Assembly (NCBI GenBank): GCA_900074745.1
Contig: LT598468.1
Location: forward strand, 1,054,001-1,118,000
DNA length: 64,000 bases
DNA from: Lachancea mirantina
Lineage: Eukaryota; Ascomycota; Saccharomycetes; Saccharomycetales; Saccharomycetaceae
Reading direction: 5' to 3'
Part shown: in pieces, positions 10,442 through 18,692 of the stretch
Position numbering within the stretch: the first letter of the stretch is position 1
Layout: every line of letters begins with the position of its first letter
Notes under the pieces: model-generated
What the model was told of the DNA's origin: nothing
What the model saw: only the letters and a program-made list of their open reading frames with translations
Databases searched by the model: none
Made by a program: the position numbers and the translations under genes

Positions 10442-10750
10442 TCACCACACTTCGAACACCCGGCTCATCAGCAAGTACAGTTTCGCGAGTATATCCTGAG
10501 CGGGCTGTTGCTGTGGATGCTGGGGAGGTTCCAAGATCGTCGGTTTGGACCCGGGCGCGCCCTGGTTGATCTGTGAGATGCATTGGAGATTGGCGTGTAC
10601 GCGCTTCAGGTACTGCGACGTGACGTTCTGGACCTGTTCCGCGGAGAACTGCATCGCGTTCGCGGTCATCTGGTTGATGCGTGCGAGCAGCACGCTGTTG
10701 ATATGCAGCAGCAGCTGTATCTTGTACTGGTTCTGCGTCTGCGGGTCCAT
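10442..10750 (-). CDS. SNF11: Snf11, SWI/SNF complex subunit (short form)
   Basis: A 102-residue match to the C-terminal core of Snf11 (169 residues in S. cerevisiae), a small subunit of the SWI/SNF nucleosome-remodelling complex that contacts Snf2. Conserved blocks are YKIQLLLHINSVLLARINQM, the block around KRVHANLQCISQINQG, and the C-terminus ILAKLYLLMSRVFEVW. The long Asn/Ala-rich N-terminal tail of the S. cerevisiae protein is missing, so this looks like a compact form rather than a truncation. It follows TPS2 on the same strand, 180 bp away, as YDR073W follows YDR074W. Confidence 0.92.
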   Translation of the reverse strand: MDPQTQNQYKIQLLLHINSVLLARINQMTANAMQFSAEQVQNVTSQYLKRVHANLQCISQINQGAPGSKPTILEPPQHPQQQPAQDILAKLYLLMSRVFEVW

Positions 10751-11135
10751 AGGACGTGTAGGTAGAATGATATGATTTTGTGTCAGTAGTGCCAGTGTTA
10801 TGTTGTGATTCGGGGCTAGCGCGGGTGTTCGTGTTCGTTACAGGTGATAGCAGCGGGTCATACTTTTCTACGAATACCCACGAGAACTCCTCCGCGGAAT
10901 TGACTCCTCCGCGGAACCGAGCTCTGGATCTCGGCTCCGGATCCCTAAATCCGTGGGCATTCTCCGACCGCGTGCCGCTGTGACGTCACCGCACCTTATC
11001 CCCCGCCTCGCTCAACCGCGCCACCCTCACCGCCTTCACCGCTCAGTCGGATCCGCGACGCGCCTGACACAAACGCCACCGAGGGCCCTGACGGCCGTCC
11101 GAGTCCCTGCGGGCCGCGGATCACCGCGGCAATGC

Positions 11136-11179
11136 TGCGGCAGTTCTGCGGCAGTTCTGCCGCAGTCCTGCCGCAAACC
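11136..11179 (+). repeat. 11-bp tandem repeat
   Basis: Two perfect TGCGGCAGTTC units are followed by TGCCGCAGTCC and TGCCGCAAACC, then a decaying TGCGGTGG. Each unit holds a CTGC/GCAG-type inverted core, so neighbouring units can pair with each other. Confidence 0.85.
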
Positions 11180-11316
11180 CTGCGGTGGTCCCTGCGCAAG
11201 AATTTTGCGCCGAGCCGAGCCGCCCTCCGTGCCGCCGCGCTACGTGCTACGCCGAGCTAAACAGAACGGGAAAATATTGCCCGGACCGCACCCGCTAGGA
11301 CGGCCGCTAGGCGGGC

Positions 11317-11359
11317 GCTAGGCGGGCCGCGAAGCGGGCCGCTTCGCGGCCCGCCTAGC
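11317..11359. repeat. Perfect 20-bp inverted repeat with 3-nt loop
   Basis: The arms GCTAGGCGGGCCGCGAAGCG and CGCTTCGCGGCCCGCCTAGC are perfect reverse complements around GGC. The structure would be a very stable hairpin in DNA or RNA. It lies about 280 bp upstream of the IPT1 start and overlaps the end of a doubled 11-bp unit. Confidence 0.93.
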
Positions 11360-11429
11360 TGGCCCAGGCAGAAACACGGTGATACCACACTACGCGCAAG
11401 AACGCGGTTGGTGAACAGGGAAGGAAAAT

Positions 11430-11448
11430 AAAAAAAAAAAAAAAAAAA
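11430..11448 (+). repeat. Poly(dA) tract
   Basis: Nineteen consecutive A residues directly after the GC-rich hairpin region and about 190 bp before the IPT1 start. In yeast promoters such tracts are known to exclude nucleosomes. Confidence 0.85.
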
Positions 11449-11634
11449 GCAAATAAGCAAGCTTGGGTGGCTGGCGATGCGGATTGAAAAGCACGGCGTT
11501 TGTAGCAGGTCCCCGGAGCCAAAACAGACAGCTGGTGCGAATCGCTTGGGTAGTTCGGTTCCGCTAACGCTTTGCAGGTCCCTCCCCACGCTCACACTCT
11601 TTACACTGCTCCTGGTGCGAACCTCGACTTTTCC

Positions 11635-13197
11635 ATGAAACACACGCTCTACTGTGTCCAGGCGCCTGTCGTGCGCCTCGTCACCTCCGCGCTCAACGGG
11701 CGGTCCGTGATCGGCCTCGTCGCCAATTTTGCGCTCGGGTTTGCGCCCGTCGCAGCCTGGCTCGCCGCGTTCAAGAACGCGGGCCGGATCCCCGTCTCGG
11801 CTCGTCCTGCCATCCACAGCTCGTGGGCGTTCCTCGCGGACGCCTTCCTGTTCGGCGACGCGTTCCAGGAGCTGGTCACACAGTACGGCGAGGGCATGCG
11901 CGTCGCGTCGGTCGTCACGTGGGTCACCGCGTCCCAGTTTGCGCTCCTGGTGCTCGCCGCGTTGCCCGTGGCAGCATGGCGCTTGCGCGGCGCAAACGCG
12001 AAACACGCGGGGTCACGTGACCGCGACCCCGCGTCGCTGCAGCTCTTGCTCGCGCTGCCCCTGCTCGCGTTCGTCGCGCTCGACGCCATACACCTGTTGG
12101 CCGCGCAGCGCGACTTCACCTCTTTCAAGGACATGCTCGCGTGGACCTCGTACGTGCTGCTGCATTTGCTCGCGCCCATTTTCACCGCTGTCTACCTGTA
12201 CGTGTTCCGCGCGCCGGGCACCGTGCGCGCGTTCGCGCTCGCGCTCGGGATCCAGAACCTCGCCGGCGTGTGTACGCATCTGCTGGTGCCGACGGCGGCG
12301 CCGTGGTTCATCCACATGTACGGCGCACGCGACGTCGAGCACGTGACCTACGAGCAAGAAGGGTTCGCCGCGGGGCTCACCCGCGTCGATACCCACCTCG
12401 GCACGCATCTCAACACGAGCGGGTTCCACCGGTCCCCGATCGTGTTTGGCGCGGTGCCGTCGCTGCACTCGGCGATGGCCGTGCAGTGCTTTCTGTTTGT
12501 CGTGGTCTCGCTTTTGCCCGCGCTGCGCGTGCGCGGCGCCGGCGCCGGCTTCGGCCCGGCGGCGGCCGAGTCGTTTGTGCTTTCGGCCGTACCGGTGGCC
12601 TCCCGGCCGAAAGACGGCGACGACGACCTGGAAAGCGGCGCAGCCGCCGAGGTCGGCGGCGATGACGTCATGGGCTACGTCGTCTCCGACGAGGAGTCCT
12701 CGCGCAAGTCCGGCGACGGGGTCGTTTCTGCGGTCGTCTCGTGCGAGGAGTCCTCCGACAGCGCCAGCCACGAGGCCGCCGAGGCCGCCGCTGAGGCTAC
12801 GGCCAAGCTGCTGGCACCAGCCGGCGCCGATGGCGCCGGCGGCGCCCAGGGTGCCAGCGGTGGGTCCTCCACTGCTCCCACGGCCAGCTCCCGCTGGCTC
12901 TACATTTTCCGCCGGCCCGTCATCTCGTTCACGCTGGCTACCGCGTTCCCACTTCTCCAGTGGTGGAGCACCATGTATCTGGACCATCATTTCCGTTTCG
13001 ACCTCTTTGTCGGGCTACTCTACGCGCTCACCGCGTTCCACATCGTGGACGCACTGTTGCTGACGCCGCGCGTCACCAGCGTGTGGCTCGACATCCGCGC
13101 TGGAACGCGGGAGGATCCGCGGAACGAGGCCTGCACCATGGGCATGCGCGTATTCCGCGGAACGCGCCTCGAGTGGTTCTTCGACCCACTCGCTTAG
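11635..13197 (+). CDS. IPT1: Ipt1, inositolphosphotransferase (M(IP)2C synthase)
   Basis: About 520 residues from the ATG at 11635. Ipt1 transfers inositol phosphate from phosphatidylinositol to MIPC, making M(IP)2C, the last step of complex sphingolipid synthesis in the Golgi. It is a polytopic membrane protein. Conserved pieces are the N-terminal hydrophobic block, GFAAGLTRVDTHLGTHLNTS, the PAP2-type histidine motif FGAVPSLHSAMA (about 270) and the second motif YLDHHFRFDLFVG (about 448). The end EWFFDPLA is identical to the yeast protein. A Ser/Glu/Ala-rich acidic loop (about 310-420) lies between the motifs. The frame is open back to 11572, but similarity begins at MKHTLYC. Codon use is extremely GC-rich at third positions, unlike genes further away. 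Confidence 0.95.
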   Translation: MKHTLYCVQAPVVRLVTSALNGRSVIGLVANFALGFAPVAAWLAAFKNAGRIPVSARPAIHSSWAFLADAFLFGDAFQELVTQYGEGMRVASVVTWVTASQFALLVLAALPVAAWRLRGANAKHAGSRDRDPASLQLLLALPLLAFVALDAIHLLAAQRDFTSFKDMLAWTSYVLLHLLAPIFTAVYLYVFRAPGTVRAFALALGIQNLAGVCTHLLVPTAAPWFIHMYGARDVEHVTYEQEGFAAGLTRVDTHLGTHLNTSGFHRSPIVFGAVPSLHSAMAVQCFLFVVVSLLPALRVRGAGAGFGPAAAESFVLSAVPVASRPKDGDDDLESGAAAEVGGDDVMGYVVSDEESSRKSGDGVVSAVVSCEESSDSASHEAAEAAAEATAKLLAPAGADGAGGAQGASGGSSTAPTASSRWLYIFRRPVISFTLATAFPLLQWWSTMYLDHHFRFDLFVGLLYALTAFHIVDALLLTPRVTSVWLDIRAGTREDPRNEACTMGMRVFRGTRLEWFFDPLA

Positions 13198-13294
13198 CAT
13201 CTTCGTCATCGCCATCGTCATCTCGTCATCGTCACCACGTACGTGTTCTGTCGCTGTGTACATATTACATACTAATTACCGAAGCTTTTTCTAG

Positions 13295-13546
13295 TCACTG
13301 AGCATCGGGCTTGCCCCCGGGCACCAGCAGCGCGATATTGTTGCCGCTCAGCAGCATCTTGCCCGCGTGCCGTTTGACCTCGCTGTCGCGGTCGTACTCG
13401 ACCACGTCCTCCAGGACCACATTGACAAAGTCGTCAAACCCGACAAGCGTTCCCGCGAATTCGCGGTGCGACGTCAGCATCACCCACACGGGCTGGCCGA
13501 CCGTCTTGTCGATAATCTCGAGCGGCAGAATCTCGACACCAGACAT
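13295..13546 (-). CDS. LSM5: Lsm5, Sm-like RNA-binding protein
   Basis: An 83-residue Sm-fold subunit (93 in S. cerevisiae). Lsm5 belongs to both the Lsm1-7 ring (cytoplasmic mRNA decay) and the Lsm2-8 ring (U6 snRNA). Sm motif 1 includes REFAGTLVGFDDFVNVVLED and Sm motif 2 is MLLSGNNIALLVPGG. The frame is open upstream to 13603, but Lsm5 proteins start at M(S)xxEILPLE, so the ATG at 13546 is chosen. It is convergent with IPT1 and divergent from PAA1. LSM5 is YER146W, from the sister block to IPT1 and PAA1, which is part of the interleaving. Confidence 0.95.
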   Translation of the reverse strand: MSGVEILPLEIIDKTVGQPVWVMLTSHREFAGTLVGFDDFVNVVLEDVVEYDRDSEVKRHAGKMLLSGNNIALLVPGGKPDAQ

Positions 13547-13796
13547 GTGTAACCGGGTGTGTTCGTGGTTCGACGGCGTGAGTGGACACTTCGACAGGCC
13601 CAAACTCGCTTTTTTTCAGTTGGACGGAATATATTGATGTCGTGTTGTACGTGTTTTCTTGCTTAGGTAACCCTGTCACTCATCACTCTCTACGTGCCAG
13701 AGGCCCCGCCACTCTGAACAAGTTCACCCTAGACGGGGGATTAGGCCCAGCTCCAAATCCGCTTCTCTCTACCAACCCACAAAGAGCGACTCCAGC

Positions 13797-14384
13797 ATGA
13801 CTTCCACGCTGCCCTTGCACATGTACATCCGTCCCTTGATCTCCGAAGACGCGCAAAGCGTCTCAGAGCTCGAGACCAAGGGTTTCCCACCGGAAGAGCG
13901 TGCTTCGCCCGAAAACATCCAATTTCGACTTGCAGTGTGTCCGGAACTGTGTTCCGGACTATTCATCCGCGACGTCGAGGGAGGCGAGGTCAAGGGCGAG
14001 AAACTGATAGGCCACATGCTTGGAACCAAGATCCCCGAGTCGACAGACGCCAGCAAGCCCGCGTTCATCACGCGCGCAGCCATGGGCAAAGTGCACGACG
14101 AATCCTCGACAACGGTCGGGATTCACTCGGTCGTGATCGCCCCAGAGTACCAGAAGAAAAACCTCGCCACCTTGCTGCTGACAGACTACATCCAGAAGCT
14201 CAGTAACCAGGAAGTGGGCCAGCGAATCGTGATCATTGCGCATGAGCCCTTGGTCCCCTTCTACGAACGCATTGGATTCCAAGTCGTGGGCGAGAACGAG
14301 GACGTGTCCCAGGACCCTGCCTTCGGTAAGTCCAAATGGTGCGACATGGTGCGTGAATTGGTCAAGGAAGAATACGACAATTGA
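13797..14384 (+). CDS. PAA1: Paa1, polyamine / arylalkylamine N-acetyltransferase
   Basis: A 195-residue GNAT acetyltransferase (191 in S. cerevisiae). The family acetylates polyamines and arylalkylamines with acetyl-CoA in the cytosol. Conserved blocks are [10 protein letters not shown] at the start, [25 protein letters not shown], the acetyl-CoA binding segment [20 protein letters not shown] (about 112-131) and [15 protein letters not shown] near the C-terminus. It ends KEEYDN, identical to the yeast protein. FMP16 follows on the same strand, matching YDR071C-YDR070C. Confidence 0.96.
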   Translation: MTSTLPLHMYIRPLISEDAQSVSELETKGFPPEERASPENIQFRLAVCPELCSGLFIRDVEGGEVKGEKLIGHMLGTKIPESTDASKPAFITRAAMGKVHDESSTTVGIHSVVIAPEYQKKNLATLLLTDYIQKLSNQEVGQRIVIIAHEPLVPFYERIGFQVVGENEDVSQDPAFGKSKWCDMVRELVKEEYDN

Positions 14385-14561
14385 ACCTTTTCGCCGCGCC
14401 GCTTGCTCTTTGCCTGTTCCCATGTAATTTAGCGCATCCTCTACGTAGACAACCCTAACTATACTCCGAAACCCATACGTACTTGCTGTGAGCGCAAACG
14501 ACAAAACGTAAGCAGCAACACCCCAGGAACTGTGCGGCTTCCCCACATTTCCAGTCCCTGA

Positions 14562-14569
14562 TATAAATA
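14562..14569 (+). promoter_or_regulatory. TATA box of FMP16
   Basis: TATAAATA about 78 bp upstream of the FMP16 ATG, a strong consensus TATA element at a typical yeast distance. FMP16 is stress-inducible in S. cerevisiae, and TATA-containing promoters are typical of such genes. Confidence 0.55.
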
Positions 14570-14646
14570 CAGGGGTGGGGCAGCATTAAAGGGTGCTAAT
14601 CTTTGCATACCCCACAGAAGTAAATCACTGACCTGACGAAACGATA

Positions 14647-14943
14647 ATGCTGGCCCAGACTTTGAAGACCACTAGATTCACTGCCAAATCCGCTCAAAAC
14701 GCTCTGTCGCTTGCGTCTCGCTCCTTTACGAGCAACCCAGTAGCGTTTATGCCCAAAAAAGACGACGACGTGACCCAGCAGCAGTTGGACGAGAACAAAG
14801 CCAAGTTGGAAGAACTCGAAAAGGGCAATTCCAAGCACGGCACCTTCCAGGGCGAACTCAAACGACCTTCAGACGCAGAACTCAAAAAAAGGGGTGAGGA
14901 TGCGCAGGTCGAACAACAGAGACCCGACGACGGCGTTTACTAG
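14647..14943 (+). CDS. FMP16: Fmp16, small mitochondrial protein
   Basis: A 98-residue protein (93 in S. cerevisiae) found in mitochondrial proteomes, function not well defined. The N-terminus MLAQTLKTTRFTAKSAQNAL is basic and lacks acidic residues, a clear mitochondrial presequence ending near SRSFTSNP. The mature part is short, polar and charged, with GNSKHGTFQGELKRPSD typical of the family. It follows PAA1 by 262 bp on the same strand. Confidence 0.92.
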   Translation: MLAQTLKTTRFTAKSAQNALSLASRSFTSNPVAFMPKKDDDVTQQQLDENKAKLEELEKGNSKHGTFQGELKRPSDAELKKRGEDAQVEQQRPDDGVY

Positions 14944-15931
14944 GTCGTGGGCGTTGAACAATGGGGTCACTTTACCCACGTACGTATGAAATATTCCTAA
15001 TTAGTTGAAGAATAAAGTTGAGCATTTGAGCGCCGACAGGCGTTGGCAACTAATCCGTTGAGAGGTACCCACTCTTGGGGTTTGCTGCAGTTTACTAAAG
15101 TGTACTGATCGCTGGACGGACAGATCTTGACCATACTCGAATCATGAAGGTCAGATGAGCTGAATTGTGGATGTCGCTTCATACGTGTTAGCCTATCCTA
15201 ACGACGGCCCTTCAGAATCTGTAAATTTGATGCTATTGCGACAAGGGCGATTCGAGCTCAAATCATATGTATAAGGAATTCGAGTAGCAGGTGTGGTGTA
15301 GCGCAGCGGGAAGAAAACGGCAGAATACGTCTGTTCACAGTTTAACAATTCATAAATTGTATTTCTAGCGGGAAATTGACTCTGATCATGGCTTCTTGGA
15401 TGCAGGCGATATTCTCAATGATTACACTGGGATATCTGAGAAACTCCTCTCTTCGCCTTACGTGGCCGAGCACAATCCGTACTCACCATACTCGCCGAAG
15501 ACTCAATTCCATCTATGAAAACTGGTTATGCCATCATTTTATACGTGTATGAGTACTCAATGGGTAGCGTCCTTGCCATTGAATGCGACAGTGCTCATTA
15601 GAAGTACTATGGCAAAACATGCTGCAGCATGGTGATATCTCGCAGCCATTATCTGGATATCTCGGACACTCGCGGCTTCCGCTCGTGGAATCGGATGCAA
15701 ATTATACATTCGATTATCTGATGTTCAATTCTGTCATTGTGATCACGTGATATTATCACACCCACAAACTGAACATATTATCCGTCTTATATTCCCCGCA
15801 GGCATAAAACGAGGTTGTAGTCACAACCACTTGATCACATTGCTCGAGTTTTGAGTTGCTTACGAAAGGCCTTCTATGAGAACAGTCGGCTAGCAGTTTC
15901 GTACACAATAACATCCAAAGTATCTTCAACA
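14944..15931. other. Intergenic FMP16-DOA4
   Basis: Nearly 1 kb with no gene I can support. In S. cerevisiae the sister block carries FTR1 (YER145C) between the orthologs of DOA4/UBP5 and LSM5; nothing like it is here. The right part holds an ATCACGTGAT site (15742-15751). Confidence 0.6.
15742..15751. promoter_or_regulatory. Cbf1-type E-box upstream of DOA4
   Basis: Palindromic ATCACGTGAT, the RTCACRTG consensus of Cbf1 on both strands, about 180 bp upstream of the DOA4 ATG. Confidence 0.5.
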
Positions 15932-18658
15932 ATGAATGTTACACCCTACGAACATGGAATTAGCGAAATTACACAGAACAATCTAGTGTTGAACATGCAA
16001 GATAGGAGTGACCATAGGAGCGACAGGGGCGGTGAAGGCCTGGATAACAGTGGAATTATGCCACACAGTGAACTAAAACATGAATATTGTCGGTCCGTGC
16101 GACAACTGACCAAGATTGTCGACAAATTTGTTAGCCAGGATGGCGACGGACAGGACATGGAAACGCTGTTACAAGAGTGTATTGACACATTAGTAAACTA
16201 CCAAGAGGAAACCAAAAAGTTGAAAAAAACGCTTCTGACGCATTCAGAATGGAGTCCGAGTGTTTTTGAAGGCTACGAAGCGGTGTTTGTGTATTACAAA
16301 ATCGTATCTCAAATCGTGCTTAGCAAGATCCCGGAGCTGGAACAGTTCAAGATCGCGAAAGCTGCCGCAGGCAATGACGCAATAAATGGTCGTGATAAAG
16401 GTCTTATGGAAGTTTACAATATGCTGGTCAAAACGCTCCTGACAGACGACAAAATCGGCGACGTGCGACGGTACATTAAGGAACATTCGAAAAGGGACCT
16501 CGATGGATCGGGTTCTTCTTCTTCGGCATCTTCGGCCGCTACACTACAGTACGACATCCACAGTGGTCAGGCGATTGCGTCGAGCGTTTTGAAAGAGCTC
16601 ATGAACAACAGTCGTGTTTTGCTGATAGATCTCCGGCCACGTACTCAGTTTGTTGCGTCTCATATAGCGAGCAACACGCTCATGTGCCTGGAACCCATTT
16701 CTTTTAAGGACTCTTATTCGGATGCAGATCTACTGAAAAAATCTCTCATCACCTCTCCAGATTTCGAGATAGATTTGTTTAAGAAAAGGGACACCTACGA
16801 TTTCGTCGTCATTTACACAAGTTCCGCTGAGCGGACTGGATTTAACGAGCAGCAACAGTCTGCTCTTGTTCATATTCTTTTGAATCGATCTTTCGAGGCT
16901 CCACTCAAATCAACCCGTGTTCTTACTCTGCAAGGTGGAATCGAGAGTTGGCGTAAGAGCCAAGGCGTCTGTGAGGAAACAAAAACGGATTCCGAAAATG
17001 CATATCTCAACAGTGATTTGTCGGGATTCGATTTTCAGGAAGTGGCCAAATCGACCACGCCAAGCTACCAATATCGACTGGACTCCAGTTTGAACCCTAT
17101 GCTTTCAAAACCGCATGCGCCGCAGGACGGCCAAGTGAGAACACCGCAATTTTTCCCTAATCAACAACCAGCGCTCAAGAGAAATTCAAGTTTCAGAGAA
17201 AAGCTCATTAAATACTCTCCACTTCCGTCAAGGACAACAACACCCATCGCAAAATCTAATGAAACGCAATCAACTCTTTATCCAGAAACTCCGAAGCTTG
17301 CACCATCTGCTCCAGCACTCAACAATCTACCACATATTTCACCAATTCAGTCGTACACCCTGTCTCCAATTTCTAGAAGTGTTTCACCACCAAATACGCT
17401 AACATTGGGCAAAACTTCTACTTTTCCACCGCAGGGTAGCTTGCCAGAGCGATTTACAGGAAGTAGACCCCAGTTCAGGCCAAATGATGTCCCCAAATCG
17501 ACCAGCAATGGCGTAACTCGAAAGGAGTATTTGGACAAGGATTTGGATTTTAATGTCGGTTTGGTCAACTTGGGCAACTCCTGCTATATGAATTGCATCG
17601 TTCAATGTCTTCTCGGATCAAGAGAACTTTGTCGGATTTTTTTGGATGATTCTTATAAGAATCATGTCAATTTGAACAGCAAACTTGGCTCGAAGGGAGT
17701 TCTGGCAACATATTTCTCCAAGCTGATCCATGTGATGTATAATCAGGCACTAATGATAAAGACCAAGAGACTTCCGACCAATGAAAGGACTGCCGTACAA
17801 CCTTCACATTTCAAAGTTGCTTGTGGCTCAATCAATTCCCTGTTCAAAAGCTCTTCACAGCAAGATTGCCAAGAATTCTGTCAGTTTCTTCTTGATGGCC
17901 TGCATGAAGATCTAAATCAATGCGGCGCAAACCCGCCTTTGAAAGAACTTTCGAGAGAAGCTGAAGACATGCGTGAAAAGCTTCCTGTGCGAATTGCTTC
18001 ATCAATTGAATGGGAAAGATATTTGACTACAGATTTTAGCGTTATTGTGGATTTATTCCAAGGCCAGTATTCGTCACAACTTAAGTGCCAAGTTTGCAAC
18101 AAAACTTCTACCACGTACCAACCGTTCTCAGTCTTATCTGTCCCAGTTCCGTTTGGAAACAGGTGTACTATATTAGATTCCTTCAGCGAGTTCACCAAAG
18201 TTGAAGTCCTGGATAAGGACGAACAATGGTCATGTCCACGATGTAAACAAAAGCAACCATCGACCAAAAAAATTACTATAACAAGATTGCCTCGAAATCT
18301 TATCATTCATTTGAAGCGGTTCGACAATATGTTAAACAAAAACAACATTTTTGTCGAATATCCTCATGTCTTGGATCTGACAAGTTTTTGGGCCGACGAC
18401 AAACGTGACGACGCTCCGGCTAGCTTGCAAGAATTGCCCACTCGTGGACAGGTGCCCCCATTCAAGTATAAACTTTACGCTGTTGCTTCTCATTCGGGAA
18501 CTCTTTATGGGGGTCATTACACTGCCTATGTTAACAAAGGTCCATGGCATGGATGGTGTTACTACGATGATACATCCTGTCGAAAAGTAAAAAACTCTGA
18601 CGAATGCATCACTAAAAGCGCCTACGTCCTTTTTTACCATCGTATATACGATTCTTAG
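15932..18658 (+). CDS. DOA4: Doa4/Ubp5-type ubiquitin hydrolase
   Basis: A 908-residue ubiquitin-specific protease. Doa4 recovers ubiquitin from cargo at endosomal ESCRT-III before vesicle budding. Residues about 1-200 are a helical N-terminal domain. About 226-345 are a rhodanese-like domain without an active-site cysteine (IYTSSAERTG). A Ser/Pro-rich linker follows, with ESCRT-type basic patches. The USP domain has the Cys box NLGNSCYMNC (about 545) and His box LYGGHYTAYV (about 855). It is the only copy, where S. cerevisiae has DOA4 and UBP5. The Bro1-binding YPFL of Doa4 is YPHV here (about 809). The frame is open to 15851 but with no ATG before 15932; a later in-frame ATG is also possible. 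Confidence 0.93.
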   Translation: MNVTPYEHGISEITQNNLVLNMQDRSDHRSDRGGEGLDNSGIMPHSELKHEYCRSVRQLTKIVDKFVSQDGDGQDMETLLQECIDTLVNYQEETKKLKKTLLTHSEWSPSVFEGYEAVFVYYKIVSQIVLSKIPELEQFKIAKAAAGNDAINGRDKGLMEVYNMLVKTLLTDDKIGDVRRYIKEHSKRDLDGSGSSSSASSAATLQYDIHSGQAIASSVLKELMNNSRVLLIDLRPRTQFVASHIASNTLMCLEPISFKDSYSDADLLKKSLITSPDFEIDLFKKRDTYDFVVIYTSSAERTGFNEQQQSALVHILLNRSFEAPLKSTRVLTLQGGIESWRKSQGVCEETKTDSENAYLNSDLSGFDFQEVAKSTTPSYQYRLDSSLNPMLSKPHAPQDGQVRTPQFFPNQQPALKRNSSFREKLIKYSPLPSRTTTPIAKSNETQSTLYPETPKLAPSAPALNNLPHISPIQSYTLSPISRSVSPPNTLTLGKTSTFPPQGSLPERFTGSRPQFRPNDVPKSTSNGVTRKEYLDKDLDFNVGLVNLGNSCYMNCIVQCLLGSRELCRIFLDDSYKNHVNLNSKLGSKGVLATYFSKLIHVMYNQALMIKTKRLPTNERTAVQPSHFKVACGSINSLFKSSSQQDCQEFCQFLLDGLHEDLNQCGANPPLKELSREAEDMREKLPVRIASSIEWERYLTTDFSVIVDLFQGQYSSQLKCQVCNKTSTTYQPFSVLSVPVPFGNRCTILDSFSEFTKVEVLDKDEQWSCPRCKQKQPSTKKITITRLPRNLIIHLKRFDNMLNKNNIFVEYPHVLDLTSFWADDKRDDAPASLQELPTRGQVPPFKYKLYAVASHSGTLYGGHYTAYVNKGPWHGWCYYDDTSCRKVKNSDECITKSAYVLFYHRIYDS

Positions 18659-18692
18659 AGAACATTTGTTCAATACTATATAAGACAATGCA

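Larger units (their letters stand above)
10751..11634. promoter_or_regulatory. GC-rich divergent SNF11 / IPT1 interval
   Basis: Nearly 0.9 kb between divergent starts. It is strongly GC-rich and carries four degenerate 11-bp tandem units (11136-11179), a doubled 11-bp unit GCTAGGCGGGC (11306-11327), a 20-bp-arm hairpin (11317-11359) and a 19-base A run (11430-11448). Long frames here are by-products of the base composition and are not called as genes. Confidence 0.7.

Noticed and set aside
11635-13197. Horizontal transfer of IPT1 because of its odd composition
   Set aside because: The gene is in its expected syntenic place and the GC rise covers flanking noncoding DNA and the 5' end of TPS2 too.
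11257-13301. Long open frames antisense to or out of frame with IPT1
   Set aside because: They arise because GC-rich DNA has few stops. Only the IPT1 frame has family similarity; the others are Arg/Ala/Pro-rich shadows.
15851-15931. Upstream extension of DOA4
   Set aside because: The first codon of the longer frame is TTG; the first ATG is at 15932. Similar non-ATG extensions before the RTR, UBR-box, dehydrogenase and PIM1 genes were also trimmed.
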